This document shows, piece after piece, positions 7,170 to 14,313 of a stretch of DNA of 18,338 nt. Made by a program: the position numbers and the translations under genes. A model generated the notes under the pieces. It had not been told where the DNA came from. It worked only from the letters and a program-made list of their open reading frames with translations, and did no database searches. Within the stretch, counting starts at the first letter, position 1; each line of letters opens with the position of its first letter. This DNA comes from Bacteroidota bacterium (GTDB lineage Bacteria > Bacteroidota > Bacteroidia > Flavobacteriales > Schleiferiaceae), in NCBI GenBank assembly GCA_005786915.1, contig SYCM01000070.1:1-18338 (forward strand). Reading direction: 5' to 3'.

Positions 7170-8510
7170 ATGCCCAACGTACATTCTGTTCGGAACGGTC
7201 TCGACCTCCCGATCCTTGGTGCTCCCGAAGCCATCGTCGATGGCCACCTCAGCGCCTCGGTTTACGCGGTTCGCCCGAGCGACTTCCGCGGCCTCGCCCC
7301 GAAACTCGCGGTAAAAGAAGGCGACCGCGTGCTCGCCGGCGACATTCTCTTCACCGACAAAGTCAACCCTCAGATTGCCGTTGCGTCCCCCGTCAGCGGC
7401 GAAGTGGCGCGGATTGAGCGCGGCGACAAGCGCAAAATTTTGGCGGTGGTCGTCCTTGCAGACGCCCAGACCAGCTACCGCTCGGTACCGGCCGGCACCC
7501 CCGCGAACCGCGAAGACGCGATTCAGTGGTTGCTGAGCGCCGGAGCGTGGTCCTTGATCGAAGCACGTCCCTACGGGCGCATCGCAAACCCAAGTTCCCA
7601 GCCCAAAGCGGTGTTTGTCAACGCGATGGCCACGCAGCCCCTCGCGGTAGCTCCGGCTGTTGCTCTGGCGGGCCGCGAAGAAGACTTCGCCAAGGGCCTT
7701 CAGGTGGTGAGCCTCCTGAGTCCGCGCACCGTGCTTTCCATCTCGGCCAACGAAACCTCGGCAGCCCTTACCAAGGCCAGCGGAGTTGAAATTCACCAGT
7801 TCAAGGGTCCGCACCCTGCCGGAACCACAAGCGTGCACATCAACCGCATTAGTCCGCTCAACAAAGGCGAGGTCGTATGGACGCTCAACTACCAGGACGT
7901 CGTCGTAATCGGCCACCTGGCGCGCACCGGCAACCTCAAGCTCGAGCGCGTCGTTTCGCTGTGCGGAACGGGCATCGCCAAGCCCCGCGCCATCACCGCC
8001 GTGGCGGGAGCGCACCTCGAGACCTTCTTGAGTGCCGAGATGAAGACGGGCGCCTACCGCGTGGTTTCAGGAAGCGTGCTCACGGGAGCCAACGTCGGCA
8101 AAGCCGGCTACCTGGGCTACTACGCGAGCCAGATCACAGTACTCCCCGAAGGCCAAGGCACCGACTTCTTCGGTTGGGTGATCCCCAGCTTTGGCAAGTG
8201 GTCGATCAGCCGCACGCTGTTCAGCTGGCTGACCCCTTCAAAGAAGTACGACCTCAACACCAAGCAGCACGGCGAAGACCGCGCGTTTGTCGTGACCGGC
8301 GTCTACGATAAAGTGTTCCCGCTGGACATTTTGCCCATGCCGCTGATCAAGGCAATGTGGGCCAAAGACCTTGAGAAAATGGAGCAGCTCGGAGCCTACG
8401 AAGTAGTGCCCGAAGACTTTGCCCTCTGCGAGGTGGTGTGCCCCTCGAAGCAGGAGCTTCAAAAGCTAGCTGAAGAAGCGATCGATCTACTCTACACCGA
8501 GATGAATTAA
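7170..8510 (+). CDS. nqrA: Na+-translocating NADH:quinone oxidoreductase subunit A
   Basis: With the ATG at 7170 the protein is 446 residues, the family's usual size, and opens MPNVHSVRNGLDLPILGAPE, matching NqrA's N-terminal KGLDLPIxGxP block. Upstream in-frame starts (from 7014) would add a non-homologous tail over the promoter and are rejected. NqrA is the cytoplasmic-face subunit that carries no cofactor and contributes to quinone binding. Recognisable stretches include LKVKEGD-like LAVKEGDRVLAGDILFTDK, VASPVSGEVARIERGDKR, and the late FFGWVIPSFGKWSISRTLFSW. It is first in the nqrABCDEF operon, and nqrB begins 10 bases after its stop. Confidence 0.95.
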   Translation: MPNVHSVRNGLDLPILGAPEAIVDGHLSASVYAVRPSDFRGLAPKLAVKEGDRVLAGDILFTDKVNPQIAVASPVSGEVARIERGDKRKILAVVVLADAQTSYRSVPAGTPANREDAIQWLLSAGAWSLIEARPYGRIANPSSQPKAVFVNAMATQPLAVAPAVALAGREEDFAKGLQVVSLLSPRTVLSISANETSAALTKASGVEIHQFKGPHPAGTTSVHINRISPLNKGEVVWTLNYQDVVVIGHLARTGNLKLERVVSLCGTGIAKPRAITAVAGAHLETFLSAEMKTGAYRVVSGSVLTGANVGKAGYLGYYASQITVLPEGQGTDFFGWVIPSFGKWSISRTLFSWLTPSKKYDLNTKQHGEDRAFVVTGVYDKVFPLDILPMPLIKAMWAKDLEKMEQLGAYEVVPEDFALCEVVCPSKQELQKLAEEAIDLLYTEMN

Positions 8511-8520
8511 TCCACGAGCC

Positions 8521-9726
8521 ATGAAACTGTTCCAAAATTTATTTGACGCCACCCGCCCTGCGGTGACGACGGGCAAGCTGAAGGGCTTGTACCCGCTGCA
8601 CAATGCCTTGGAGACGATGTTCTTCGTTCCGAACCACAACGCCCACAGCGGCGCCCACGTTCGCGACGCCATCGACATGAAGCGCACGATGATCACGGTA
8701 ATTTTTGCTTTGGTTCCGGCGCTCCTCTTTGGCATGTTCAACGCTGGATACCAGCACTACAAAGCCCTCGGCCTATTGGTTGAAGGGGACTTGCTGGCCC
8801 AATTCTTTACGGTATCGAACTTCCTCTTTGGAGCCCTGCGCATCCTGCCGATGATTACGGTGACCTACATCGCAGGTTTGTCCATTGAAATCTACTTCGC
8901 CTACCGCAACAAGCACGCGGTCAACGAGGGATTCTTGGTTTCGGGTATTTTGATTCCGTTGATCATGCCCATCGACATTCCCTTGTGGATGGTGGCCGTG
9001 TCTACCGCATTCGCCGTGCTTTTTGGCAAGGAAGTCTTCGGCGGAACCGGCATGAACGTGCTCAATCCCGCCCTTACCGCGCGGGCCTTCGCCTTTTTTG
9101 CGTACCCCACCTACATGTCGGGAGACAAAATTTGGATCAACACGACGGCCGAGCAAGGTGCGCAGCTCGTCGACGGCTACTCCGGGGCGACTGCTTTGGG
9201 CCAGCTTGCGACGACCGGACAAACCAGCTACTCAGCGTGGGATGCATTCTGGGGCTTCGTTCCCGGATCCATCGGCGAGACCAGCACCTTTGCCATTTTG
9301 CTGGGCGCTGGATTCTTGATTTACACCGGCGTGGGCAGCTGGAAGATTATGCTTTCCACGGTACTCGGCGGACTTGCGATGGGCTTGGTATTTAACGGCG
9401 TGGCTGACTCGATGGAACCGGGCGCCATGCAGAGCTACATGTCGCTTCCGTTCTACCAGCACTTGATGTTTGGCGGATTCGCCTTCGGCGCCGTCTTCAT
9501 GGCGACCGATCCCGTTTCGGCAGCCCATACGGAGCGCGGAAAATGGATCTACGGCTTCTTGGTCGGCGTACTCAGCATCCTCATTCGGGTGTTCAACCCC
9601 GCATACCCCGAGGGCGTGATGCTCGCGATTCTTTTAATGAACGTGTTTGCCCCGCTGATCGACCACTACGTCGTGGAAGCCAATATTTCTAAGCGCTTGA
9701 AACGCCTCAAACTCCAGCAATCATGA
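8521..9726 (+). CDS. nqrB: Na+-translocating NADH:quinone oxidoreductase subunit B
   Basis: A 401-residue integral membrane subunit with about ten hydrophobic helices, carrying a covalent FMN and riboflavin. The flavin-acceptor motif DGYSGATALG (218-227) is intact; Thr224 is the expected phosphoester-linked FMN site attached by ApbE. Other family marks: the amphipathic N-terminus KLFQNLFDATRPAVTTGKLKG is split by its usual LYPLHNALETMF, then GGTGMNVLNPALTARAF (174-190), and MATDPVSAAHTERGKWIYG (327-345). NqrB holds a large part of the sodium path. The stop overlaps the nqrC ATG by four bases, indicating coupled translation. Confidence 0.97.
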   Translation: MKLFQNLFDATRPAVTTGKLKGLYPLHNALETMFFVPNHNAHSGAHVRDAIDMKRTMITVIFALVPALLFGMFNAGYQHYKALGLLVEGDLLAQFFTVSNFLFGALRILPMITVTYIAGLSIEIYFAYRNKHAVNEGFLVSGILIPLIMPIDIPLWMVAVSTAFAVLFGKEVFGGTGMNVLNPALTARAFAFFAYPTYMSGDKIWINTTAEQGAQLVDGYSGATALGQLATTGQTSYSAWDAFWGFVPGSIGETSTFAILLGAGFLIYTGVGSWKIMLSTVLGGLAMGLVFNGVADSMEPGAMQSYMSLPFYQHLMFGGFAFGAVFMATDPVSAAHTERGKWIYGFLVGVLSILIRVFNPAYPEGVMLAILLMNVFAPLIDHYVVEANISKRLKRLKLQQS

Positions 9727-10469
9727 ATGTAAACAGCAATTCCTACACCTACCTTTTTTCGGTAGTGATGGTCGTCTTGGTGGCGGTCATGCTTTCGGTA
9801 GCCGCGCTTTCGCTCAAGCCTGCGCAAGATGCCAACATCGAGCTTGAGAAAAAGCAAGAAATCCTCAAGTCGTTGGGCGTAGACGTTTCGCGCGAGGAGG
9901 CTGGCGAGGCCTTTGACGAGTACATCAAAGAGCAAATCGTGCTCAAAGGCGGACAGCCCGTGGCCAGCCCCGAAGTTGCGGCCTTTGCCATCAGCATGGC
10001 CGACGCGGTGGCGAAGCCCTCGGACGAGCGCGAGGTTCCGCTCTTCATCGCGGAGCGCGACGGACAGACCTTTTACATCATTCCCGTGCGCGGCAAAGGA
10101 CTGTGGGGCCCAATTTGGGGCTACGTTTCTATCGCCTCAGACGGCTACACTGTGACGGGGGCCACCTTTGGCCACAAAGGCGAAACTCCGGGTCTCGGAG
10201 CAGAAATTTCTACTCCCGTCTTTACCGACCAGTTCCCGGGCAAGAAGCTCGCCGAAAACGGACAGTTCCAAGGAATCGCCGTGCGCAAGGGCGATGCCTC
10301 GGGCGACCACCAAGTGGACGGCATTTCGGGCGGAACCATCACTTCAGTGGGCGTGGAGAACATGCTCAACGACTGCTTGAAGCCCTACATCGCCTACCTG
10401 CTGACGCGAAACGCGGCTGAAGTACCCGCACAACCTGCAACTAACGACACCTTGATCTCTTCATTATGA
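9723..10469 (+). CDS. nqrC: Na+-translocating NADH:quinone oxidoreductase subunit C
   Basis: A 248-residue subunit with one N-terminal membrane helix (about 8-30) and a periplasmic FMN-binding domain. The ApbE target motif reads DGISGGTITS (199-208), with Thr205 as the expected covalent FMN site. Family stretches KGLWGPIWGYVSIA (125-138) and GHKGETPGLGAEIS (150-163) are clear. The C-terminal 20 residues beyond the helix AYLLTRN are low-complexity and probably variable. It overlaps both nqrB and nqrD by four bases (ATGA), so B, C and D are translationally coupled. Confidence 0.96.
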   Translation: MNVNSNSYTYLFSVVMVVLVAVMLSVAALSLKPAQDANIELEKKQEILKSLGVDVSREEAGEAFDEYIKEQIVLKGGQPVASPEVAAFAISMADAVAKPSDEREVPLFIAERDGQTFYIIPVRGKGLWGPIWGYVSIASDGYTVTGATFGHKGETPGLGAEISTPVFTDQFPGKKLAENGQFQGIAVRKGDASGDHQVDGISGGTITSVGVENMLNDCLKPYIAYLLTRNAAEVPAQPATNDTLISSL

Positions 10470-11134
10470 GCCAAGCAACCCAAACTGAACCCAAAGAAGC
10501 GCTCTTTTCGAAGAAGAACGTCAAGCTTCTCTCTGACCCGTTAAACGGCTCTAACCCGGTAACGGTCCAAGTACTGGGCATATGCTCCTCTCTGGCTATC
10601 ACCGTGAAACTGGAGCCCGCCATCGTAATGGGGGTAAGCGTGCTCGTGGTAACGGCCTTCTCGAACCTAATCACCTCGATGATGCGCAACTTCATTCCGA
10701 ACCGCATTCGCATCATCGTTCAGCTCGTCGTAGTGGCCGCCCTCGTTATTGTGGTGGACCAAATCCTCAAGGCCTACGTCTACGACGTCAGCAAGCAGCT
10801 TTCGGTATTTGTCGGACTCATTATCACGAACTGCATCCTGATGGGGCGGATCGAGGCCTTTGCCTTGGCCAACACCCCTTGGAAGTCGTTCTTGGACGGA
10901 ATCGGGAACGGAGCAGGATATGCCGCCGTCCTGATTATCGTCGCATTCTTCCGCGAACTCTTGGGTTCGGGTCAGCTCTACGGTTACCAAGTGGTGCCCG
11001 AGTCCTGGTACCTCCACAACGGCGGATGGTACAGCAACAACGGCATGATGCTCCTTCCTCCGATGGCGCTCATCGTGCTGGCGGTGCTGATCTGGGTGCA
11101 GCGCGCGAAGTTCCGCCAACTCATTGAAGACTAA
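10466..11134 (+). CDS. nqrD: Na+-translocating NADH:quinone oxidoreductase subunit D
   Basis: A 222-residue membrane protein with six predicted helices. It opens with a soluble stretch to about residue 30, then NGSNPVTVQVLGICSSLAITV. Cys40 and Cys123 (in VGLIITNCILMGRIEAFA) fall where NqrD contributes ligands to the membrane iron centre shared with NqrE. FRELLGSGQLYGYQV is a further family stretch. The NqrD/NqrE pair are inverted-topology homologues in the same complex. A 28-base gap, the longest in the operon, separates it from nqrE. Confidence 0.95.
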   Translation: MSQATQTEPKEALFSKKNVKLLSDPLNGSNPVTVQVLGICSSLAITVKLEPAIVMGVSVLVVTAFSNLITSMMRNFIPNRIRIIVQLVVVAALVIVVDQILKAYVYDVSKQLSVFVGLIITNCILMGRIEAFALANTPWKSFLDGIGNGAGYAAVLIIVAFFRELLGSGQLYGYQVVPESWYLHNGGWYSNNGMMLLPPMALIVLAVLIWVQRAKFRQLIED

Positions 11135-11162
11135 CTCGGTATAAGCATTAAAACGAAGAAAA

Positions 11163-11777
11163 ATGGAACTCGTTAACCTCTTTATTCGGAGCATATTCAT
11201 CGAGAATATGATCTTCGCATTCTTCTTGGGAATGTGCTCGTACTTGGCCGTTTCCAAGACCGTCAAGACGGCCCTCGGACTGGGTGTGGCCGTAACCTTT
11301 ACCCTTTTGGTGACGGTTCCCGTCAACTTTTTGGTCGACACGAAATTGCTTCAGCCGGGCGCTTTGGCGTGGTTGGATCCAAGCCTCGCCGACTACGATT
11401 TGAGCTTTTTGAGCTTCATCATTTTCATCGCGGTGGTTGCGGCCATTGTCCAACTTCTGGAAATGATTGTGGAGCGCTTTTCACCGAGCCTGTACAATGC
11501 CTTGGGTATCTTTTTGCCCCTGATTGCCGTGAACTGCAGCATCTTGGGTGCGGCCCTGTTCGTTCAGGAGCGCGGCTACAAGACCCTCGCCGAGGCCACG
11601 GTGTTCGGCGTAGGTTCCGGCGTGGGCTGGGCCCTGGCCATCGTGGCTCTGGCTGCGATCCGCGAGCGACTGAAGTACAGCCACGTGCCTGCTCCGCTGC
11701 GCGGACTGGGCATCACGTTCATCATCACTGGACTGATGGGCATGGCCTTTATGAGTTTTATGGGTATTAAAATCTAA
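11163..11777 (+). CDS. nqrE: Na+-translocating NADH:quinone oxidoreductase subunit E
   Basis: A 204-residue membrane protein with six helices, homologous to NqrD in inverted topology. It opens MELVNLFIRSIFIENMIFAF, then FFLGMCSYLAVSKTVKTALG. Cys25 and Cys125 (in PLIAVNCSILGAALF) are the expected partners of NqrD's two cysteines at the intramembrane iron-sulfur site. The end IRERLKYSHVPAPLRGLGI is typical. A short inverted repeat lies within codons 10-16 (11192-11210). nqrF starts eight bases after the stop. Confidence 0.96.
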   Translation: MELVNLFIRSIFIENMIFAFFLGMCSYLAVSKTVKTALGLGVAVTFTLLVTVPVNFLVDTKLLQPGALAWLDPSLADYDLSFLSFIIFIAVVAAIVQLLEMIVERFSPSLYNALGIFLPLIAVNCSILGAALFVQERGYKTLAEATVFGVGSGVGWALAIVALAAIRERLKYSHVPAPLRGLGITFIITGLMGMAFMSFMGIKI

Positions 11778-11785
11778 TCAGCGAA

Positions 11786-13081
11786 ATGTTTACCTCAACC
11801 ATCATCTGGAGTATTGCCATCTTCACCCTCGTAACCGTTCTGCTGGTTACGTTGCTGCTCCAGGCTAAGGCTCGCCTCGCGCCCTCAGGTCCCGTAAAGC
11901 TGGACATTAACGGCGACACCATTGAAGTGGAATCGGGCAGTTCGTTGCTCACCACCTTGGGGAACCAAAAAGTTTTCTTGCCTTCGGCCTGCGGCGGAGG
12001 CGGAACCTGCGGTATGTGCAAGTGCCAAGTCCTCGAGGGCGGAGGCGAAATCCTTCCGACCGAGACGGGCTTTTTCAACCGCAAGCAAATCGCCGACAAC
12101 TGGCGCTTGGGTTGCCAGGTGAAGATCAAGAACGACATGAAAATCCGCGTGCCCGAAGAGATTTTTGGCATCAAGAAGTGGGAGTGCGAAGTCGTTTCGA
12201 ACTACAACGTAGCCTCATTCATTAAAGAGTTCGTCGTAAAGCTCCCCGAGGGAGAGAACCTCGACTTCTTGGCCGGTGGCTACATCCAGATTGACGTTCC
12301 GGCCATTGAAGTAGATTACAAGAACATCGACATCACGGCCCACCCGCGCCTCGGCAAAAAGGCCGACGAGTTCCAGGGTGAGTGGGATAAGTTCAAGCTG
12401 TGGGACCTCAAGATGAAGAATCCGGAGCCCCTGTTCCGCGCCTACTCCATGGCCAACCACCCCGCCGAAGGCAACATCGTGATGCTCAACATCCGCATTG
12501 CCACTCCGCCGTGGGACCGCGCCAAAGGCGGATGGATGGACGTGAACCCCGGCGTGTGTTCTTCGTACATTTTCAACCTCAAGCCGGGCGACAAGGTGAT
12601 GGTTTCGGGTCCCTACGGAGAATTCCACATCAAGGAGACCGACGCCGAAATGATTTACATTGGCGGCGGAGCCGGAATGGCACCGATGCGTTCGCACCTG
12701 TTCCACCTGTTCCACACGCTCAAGACCGGCCGCAAGGTGTCGTACTGGTACGGCGGTCGTTCGCGCCGCGAGCTGTTCTACATCGACGACTTCCGTCAGA
12801 TTGAAGCGCAGTTCCCGAACTTCAAGTTTCACTTGGTGCTCAGCGAGCCGCTTCCTGAAGACAACTGGACGGCGAAGACGAGCATGGAAAGCGACGGCGA
12901 CGGCTTCGTAGGCTTTGTGCACCAGGCGCTCATCGACAACTACTTGTCGAAGCACGACGCGCCCGAAGACATTGAGTTTTACTTCTGCGGACCGCCCATG
13001 ATGAACGCGGCCGTCCTCAAGATGGTCGACGACTTCGGTGTTCCCCCCGAAAACGTTGCATTCGATGACTTTGGAGGTTAA
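11786..13081 (+). CDS. nqrF: Na+-translocating NADH:quinone oxidoreductase subunit F (NADH dehydrogenase)
   Basis: A 431-residue electron-input subunit. Order: one N-terminal membrane helix (about 6-26); a 2Fe-2S ferredoxin domain with Cys69, Cys75, Cys78 and Cys110 in the usual C-X5-C-X2-C...C spacing; an FAD-binding domain with RAYSMANHP (218-226) and PGVCSSYIFNLKPGD; and an NADH-binding domain with YIGGGAGMAPMRSHL (291-305), WYGGRSRRELFY and CGPPMMNAAV (401-410). It ends with the family's usual aromatic/acidic tail (AFDDFGG). It oxidises NADH in the cytoplasm and passes electrons to the membrane iron centre. The stop is followed nine bases later by a strong terminator hairpin, although apbE already begins inside its 3' end. 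Confidence 0.97.
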   Translation: MFTSTIIWSIAIFTLVTVLLVTLLLQAKARLAPSGPVKLDINGDTIEVESGSSLLTTLGNQKVFLPSACGGGGTCGMCKCQVLEGGGEILPTETGFFNRKQIADNWRLGCQVKIKNDMKIRVPEEIFGIKKWECEVVSNYNVASFIKEFVVKLPEGENLDFLAGGYIQIDVPAIEVDYKNIDITAHPRLGKKADEFQGEWDKFKLWDLKMKNPEPLFRAYSMANHPAEGNIVMLNIRIATPPWDRAKGGWMDVNPGVCSSYIFNLKPGDKVMVSGPYGEFHIKETDAEMIYIGGGAGMAPMRSHLFHLFHTLKTGRKVSYWYGGRSRRELFYIDDFRQIEAQFPNFKFHLVLSEPLPEDNWTAKTSMESDGDGFVGFVHQALIDNYLSKHDAPEDIEFYFCGPPMMNAAVLKMVDDFGVPPENVAFDDFGG

Positions 13082-14090
13082 TCTCCCCGAAAAGGGCGCC
13101 TTAGGGCGCTTTTTTTTGGCTTGTACCGCAGTCGTTACGGCGTCCTGTGCGCCCGAAACTACCGAGCTGTTTGCCGAGGGCGAAGCCCAGGGTACCACTT
13201 TTATCGTGCGCGCTTACGGCGATTCCCTAGATGCCACCCAAGACGACATCGCCCGATGGCTCGCCGCCTACAACCGGGCGGCCTCGGCTTGGGACCCCCA
13301 GTCTGAACTTTCGGTGCTGAACGCCGGCGGCGAAGTGCAGCCGTCCGCGATCATTAGCGACCTTTTGCTGGTTGCCGAGGCCTTGCGGACCGCAACCGAC
13401 TCCGTCGTCGAGCCCGCGCTGGAACCCGTGCTTCAGGCCTGGGGCTTTTCGGTGGGCGCCAACCTCCTGCCTACGGCCGAGGGGTCTGGTCGCGACTCGG
13501 CGATCGTCGATTCCCTGCTCGCAAGGGTGCGTTGGGAGGCTCCGATTCGCGCGGACCGCGGGGGGCTGCGGCTTCCCCGACCCTTGAACGTCAATGCTTT
13601 TGCGCAGGGCCATTCGGTGGACCTGCTTGTCGATTCCCTTAGGGCCCACGGGGCCACGGCCGCCTTTGTGGAGGTGGGCGGAGAGGTCCGCGCCTTTGGA
13701 CGCAAGCCCAACGGTGACGCCTTCACGGTGGGTATTGAAAAGCCCCTCACCTCAGGCGACCGCAACCTGCAGCTCACCTTGGAACTTGAAGACCGCGCGC
13801 TTGCTACTTCGGGCAACTACCGCAAGTTTCAAACCGATCCGCGGACGGGTGAAAAATACGGGCATAGCCTGAACCCCCAAACGGGATGGCCGGCGCGCAC
13901 CGATTTGCTCAGCGCAACCCTCATTGGCCCTACGTGCGTGGAGGCCGACGCGTTTGCCACGATGTCCATGATTCGGGGTTTGGAATGGACCAAGTCCTGG
14001 CTCGCCCGACACCCCGAGTGGGACGCCGTCTTAATTTACAGCGACGCTCAGGGCGGGTACCGCGTATTTGATTCTCGGTCGGCCTACTGA
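13065..14090 (+). CDS. apbE: FAD:protein FMN transferase ApbE (NQR flavinylation)
   Basis: From the ATG at 13065 the protein is 341 residues. It uses FAD to attach FMN to threonines of NqrB and NqrC on the outer face of the membrane. Visible: a hydrophobic export segment RFFLACTAVVTASC with Cys28 as a possible, weak lipobox; GEAQGTTFIVRAYG at the start of the fold; WDPQSELSVLN; AFAQGHSVDLLVDSLRAHG; VEVGGEVRAFGRK; ATSGNYRKF; HSLNPQTGWPARTDLLSAT; and the metal-site stretch VEADAFATMSMIRG. An in-frame GTG at 13038 is a possible earlier start. The first 17 bases overlap nqrF, and codons 9-18 lie in the terminator hairpin following nqrF, so apbE should be made at a lower level. Its last seven bases overlap the convergent small gene. 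Confidence 0.92.
   Translation: MTLEVNLPEKGALGRFFLACTAVVTASCAPETTELFAEGEAQGTTFIVRAYGDSLDATQDDIARWLAAYNRAASAWDPQSELSVLNAGGEVQPSAIISDLLLVAEALRTATDSVVEPALEPVLQAWGFSVGANLLPTAEGSGRDSAIVDSLLARVRWEAPIRADRGGLRLPRPLNVNAFAQGHSVDLLVDSLRAHGATAAFVEVGGEVRAFGRKPNGDAFTVGIEKPLTSGDRNLQLTLELEDRALATSGNYRKFQTDPRTGEKYGHSLNPQTGWPARTDLLSATLIGPTCVEADAFATMSMIRGLEWTKSWLARHPEWDAVLIYSDAQGGYRVFDSRSAY
13090..13117 (+). terminator. Intrinsic terminator after nqrF, inside the apbE 5' coding region
   Basis: Arms GCGCC (13096-13100) and GGCGC (13105-13109) pair around a TTAG loop, extended outward by two G-T pairs and four A-T pairs. A run of eight T follows (13110-13117). It lies nine bases after the nqrF stop, the normal place for an operon terminator, yet apbE is open through it. 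Confidence 0.75.
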
Positions 14091-14281
14091 TTGGCGCACT
14101 GTTCGCTCGGCGTTTTTCCGCACAGCGAACAGGTTTCTCCTTCTTGGTTTAAAAACGGACTTTGCGAGGCGCAGGTGCCCTCGAATTTTCCGTCTTTTTT
14201 GCCCCAGATTTTAATAGCCATACCCAGCATGCCCAAGCCCAGCAGGCCGGCCACGATGAGGGTGAGTTTAAGGAGTTCCAT
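14084..14281 (-). CDS. nqrM: Small single-helix four-cysteine membrane protein, probable NQR maturation factor NqrM (DUF539-like)
   Basis: A 65-residue protein with one N-terminal membrane helix (about 5-25, MELLKLTLIVAGLLGLGMLG), then IKIWGKKDGKFEGTC and cysteines at 37, 51, 54 and 62 (pattern GTC-X13-C-X2-CGKTP-X3-QC). NqrM, required for assembly of Na+-NQR and proposed to deliver iron to NqrD/NqrE, has exactly one helix and four conserved cysteines and usually follows apbE. This gene converges on apbE, overlapping it by seven bases, so it is a neighbour but not in the same operon. I infer identity from architecture and location; it could instead be another small Bacteroidota cysteine protein. 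The ATG at 14281 follows a TACCTTTG element by seven bases; a much longer same-frame ORF upstream is rejected because it is a murB shadow. Confidence 0.68.
   Translation of the reverse strand: MELLKLTLIVAGLLGLGMLGMAIKIWGKKDGKFEGTCASQSPFLNQEGETCSLCGKTPSEQCANQ
14099..14132. repeat. Perfect 9-bp inverted repeat at the apbE/nqrM convergent junction
   Basis: CTGTTCGCT (14099-14107) and AGCGAACAG (14124-14132) are perfect complements around a 16-base loop, with an extra CGG/CCG pairing inside the loop. It begins eight bases after the apbE stop and lies in the last codons of the convergent small gene. On the plus strand it is followed by a T-rich, but interrupted, tract, so it could be a weak terminator for apbE. 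Confidence 0.5.
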
Positions 14282-14288
14282 AGCGCTG

Positions 14289-14296
14289 CAAAGGTA
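14289..14296 (-). promoter_or_regulatory. -7 promoter element of the nqrM-like gene
   Basis: The minus strand reads TACCTTTG and ends seven bases before the ATG at 14281. It suggests the small gene is transcribed on its own, with almost no leader, rather than only by read-through from murB. No clear -33 element is visible. Confidence 0.5.
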
Positions 14297-14313
14297 CGAC
14301 GCGACCGCGTCGC

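Noticed and set aside
13038..13064. GTG start for apbE at 13038
   Set aside because: It adds nine residues before an ATG that already gives a plausible export signal; it is kept only as an alternative.
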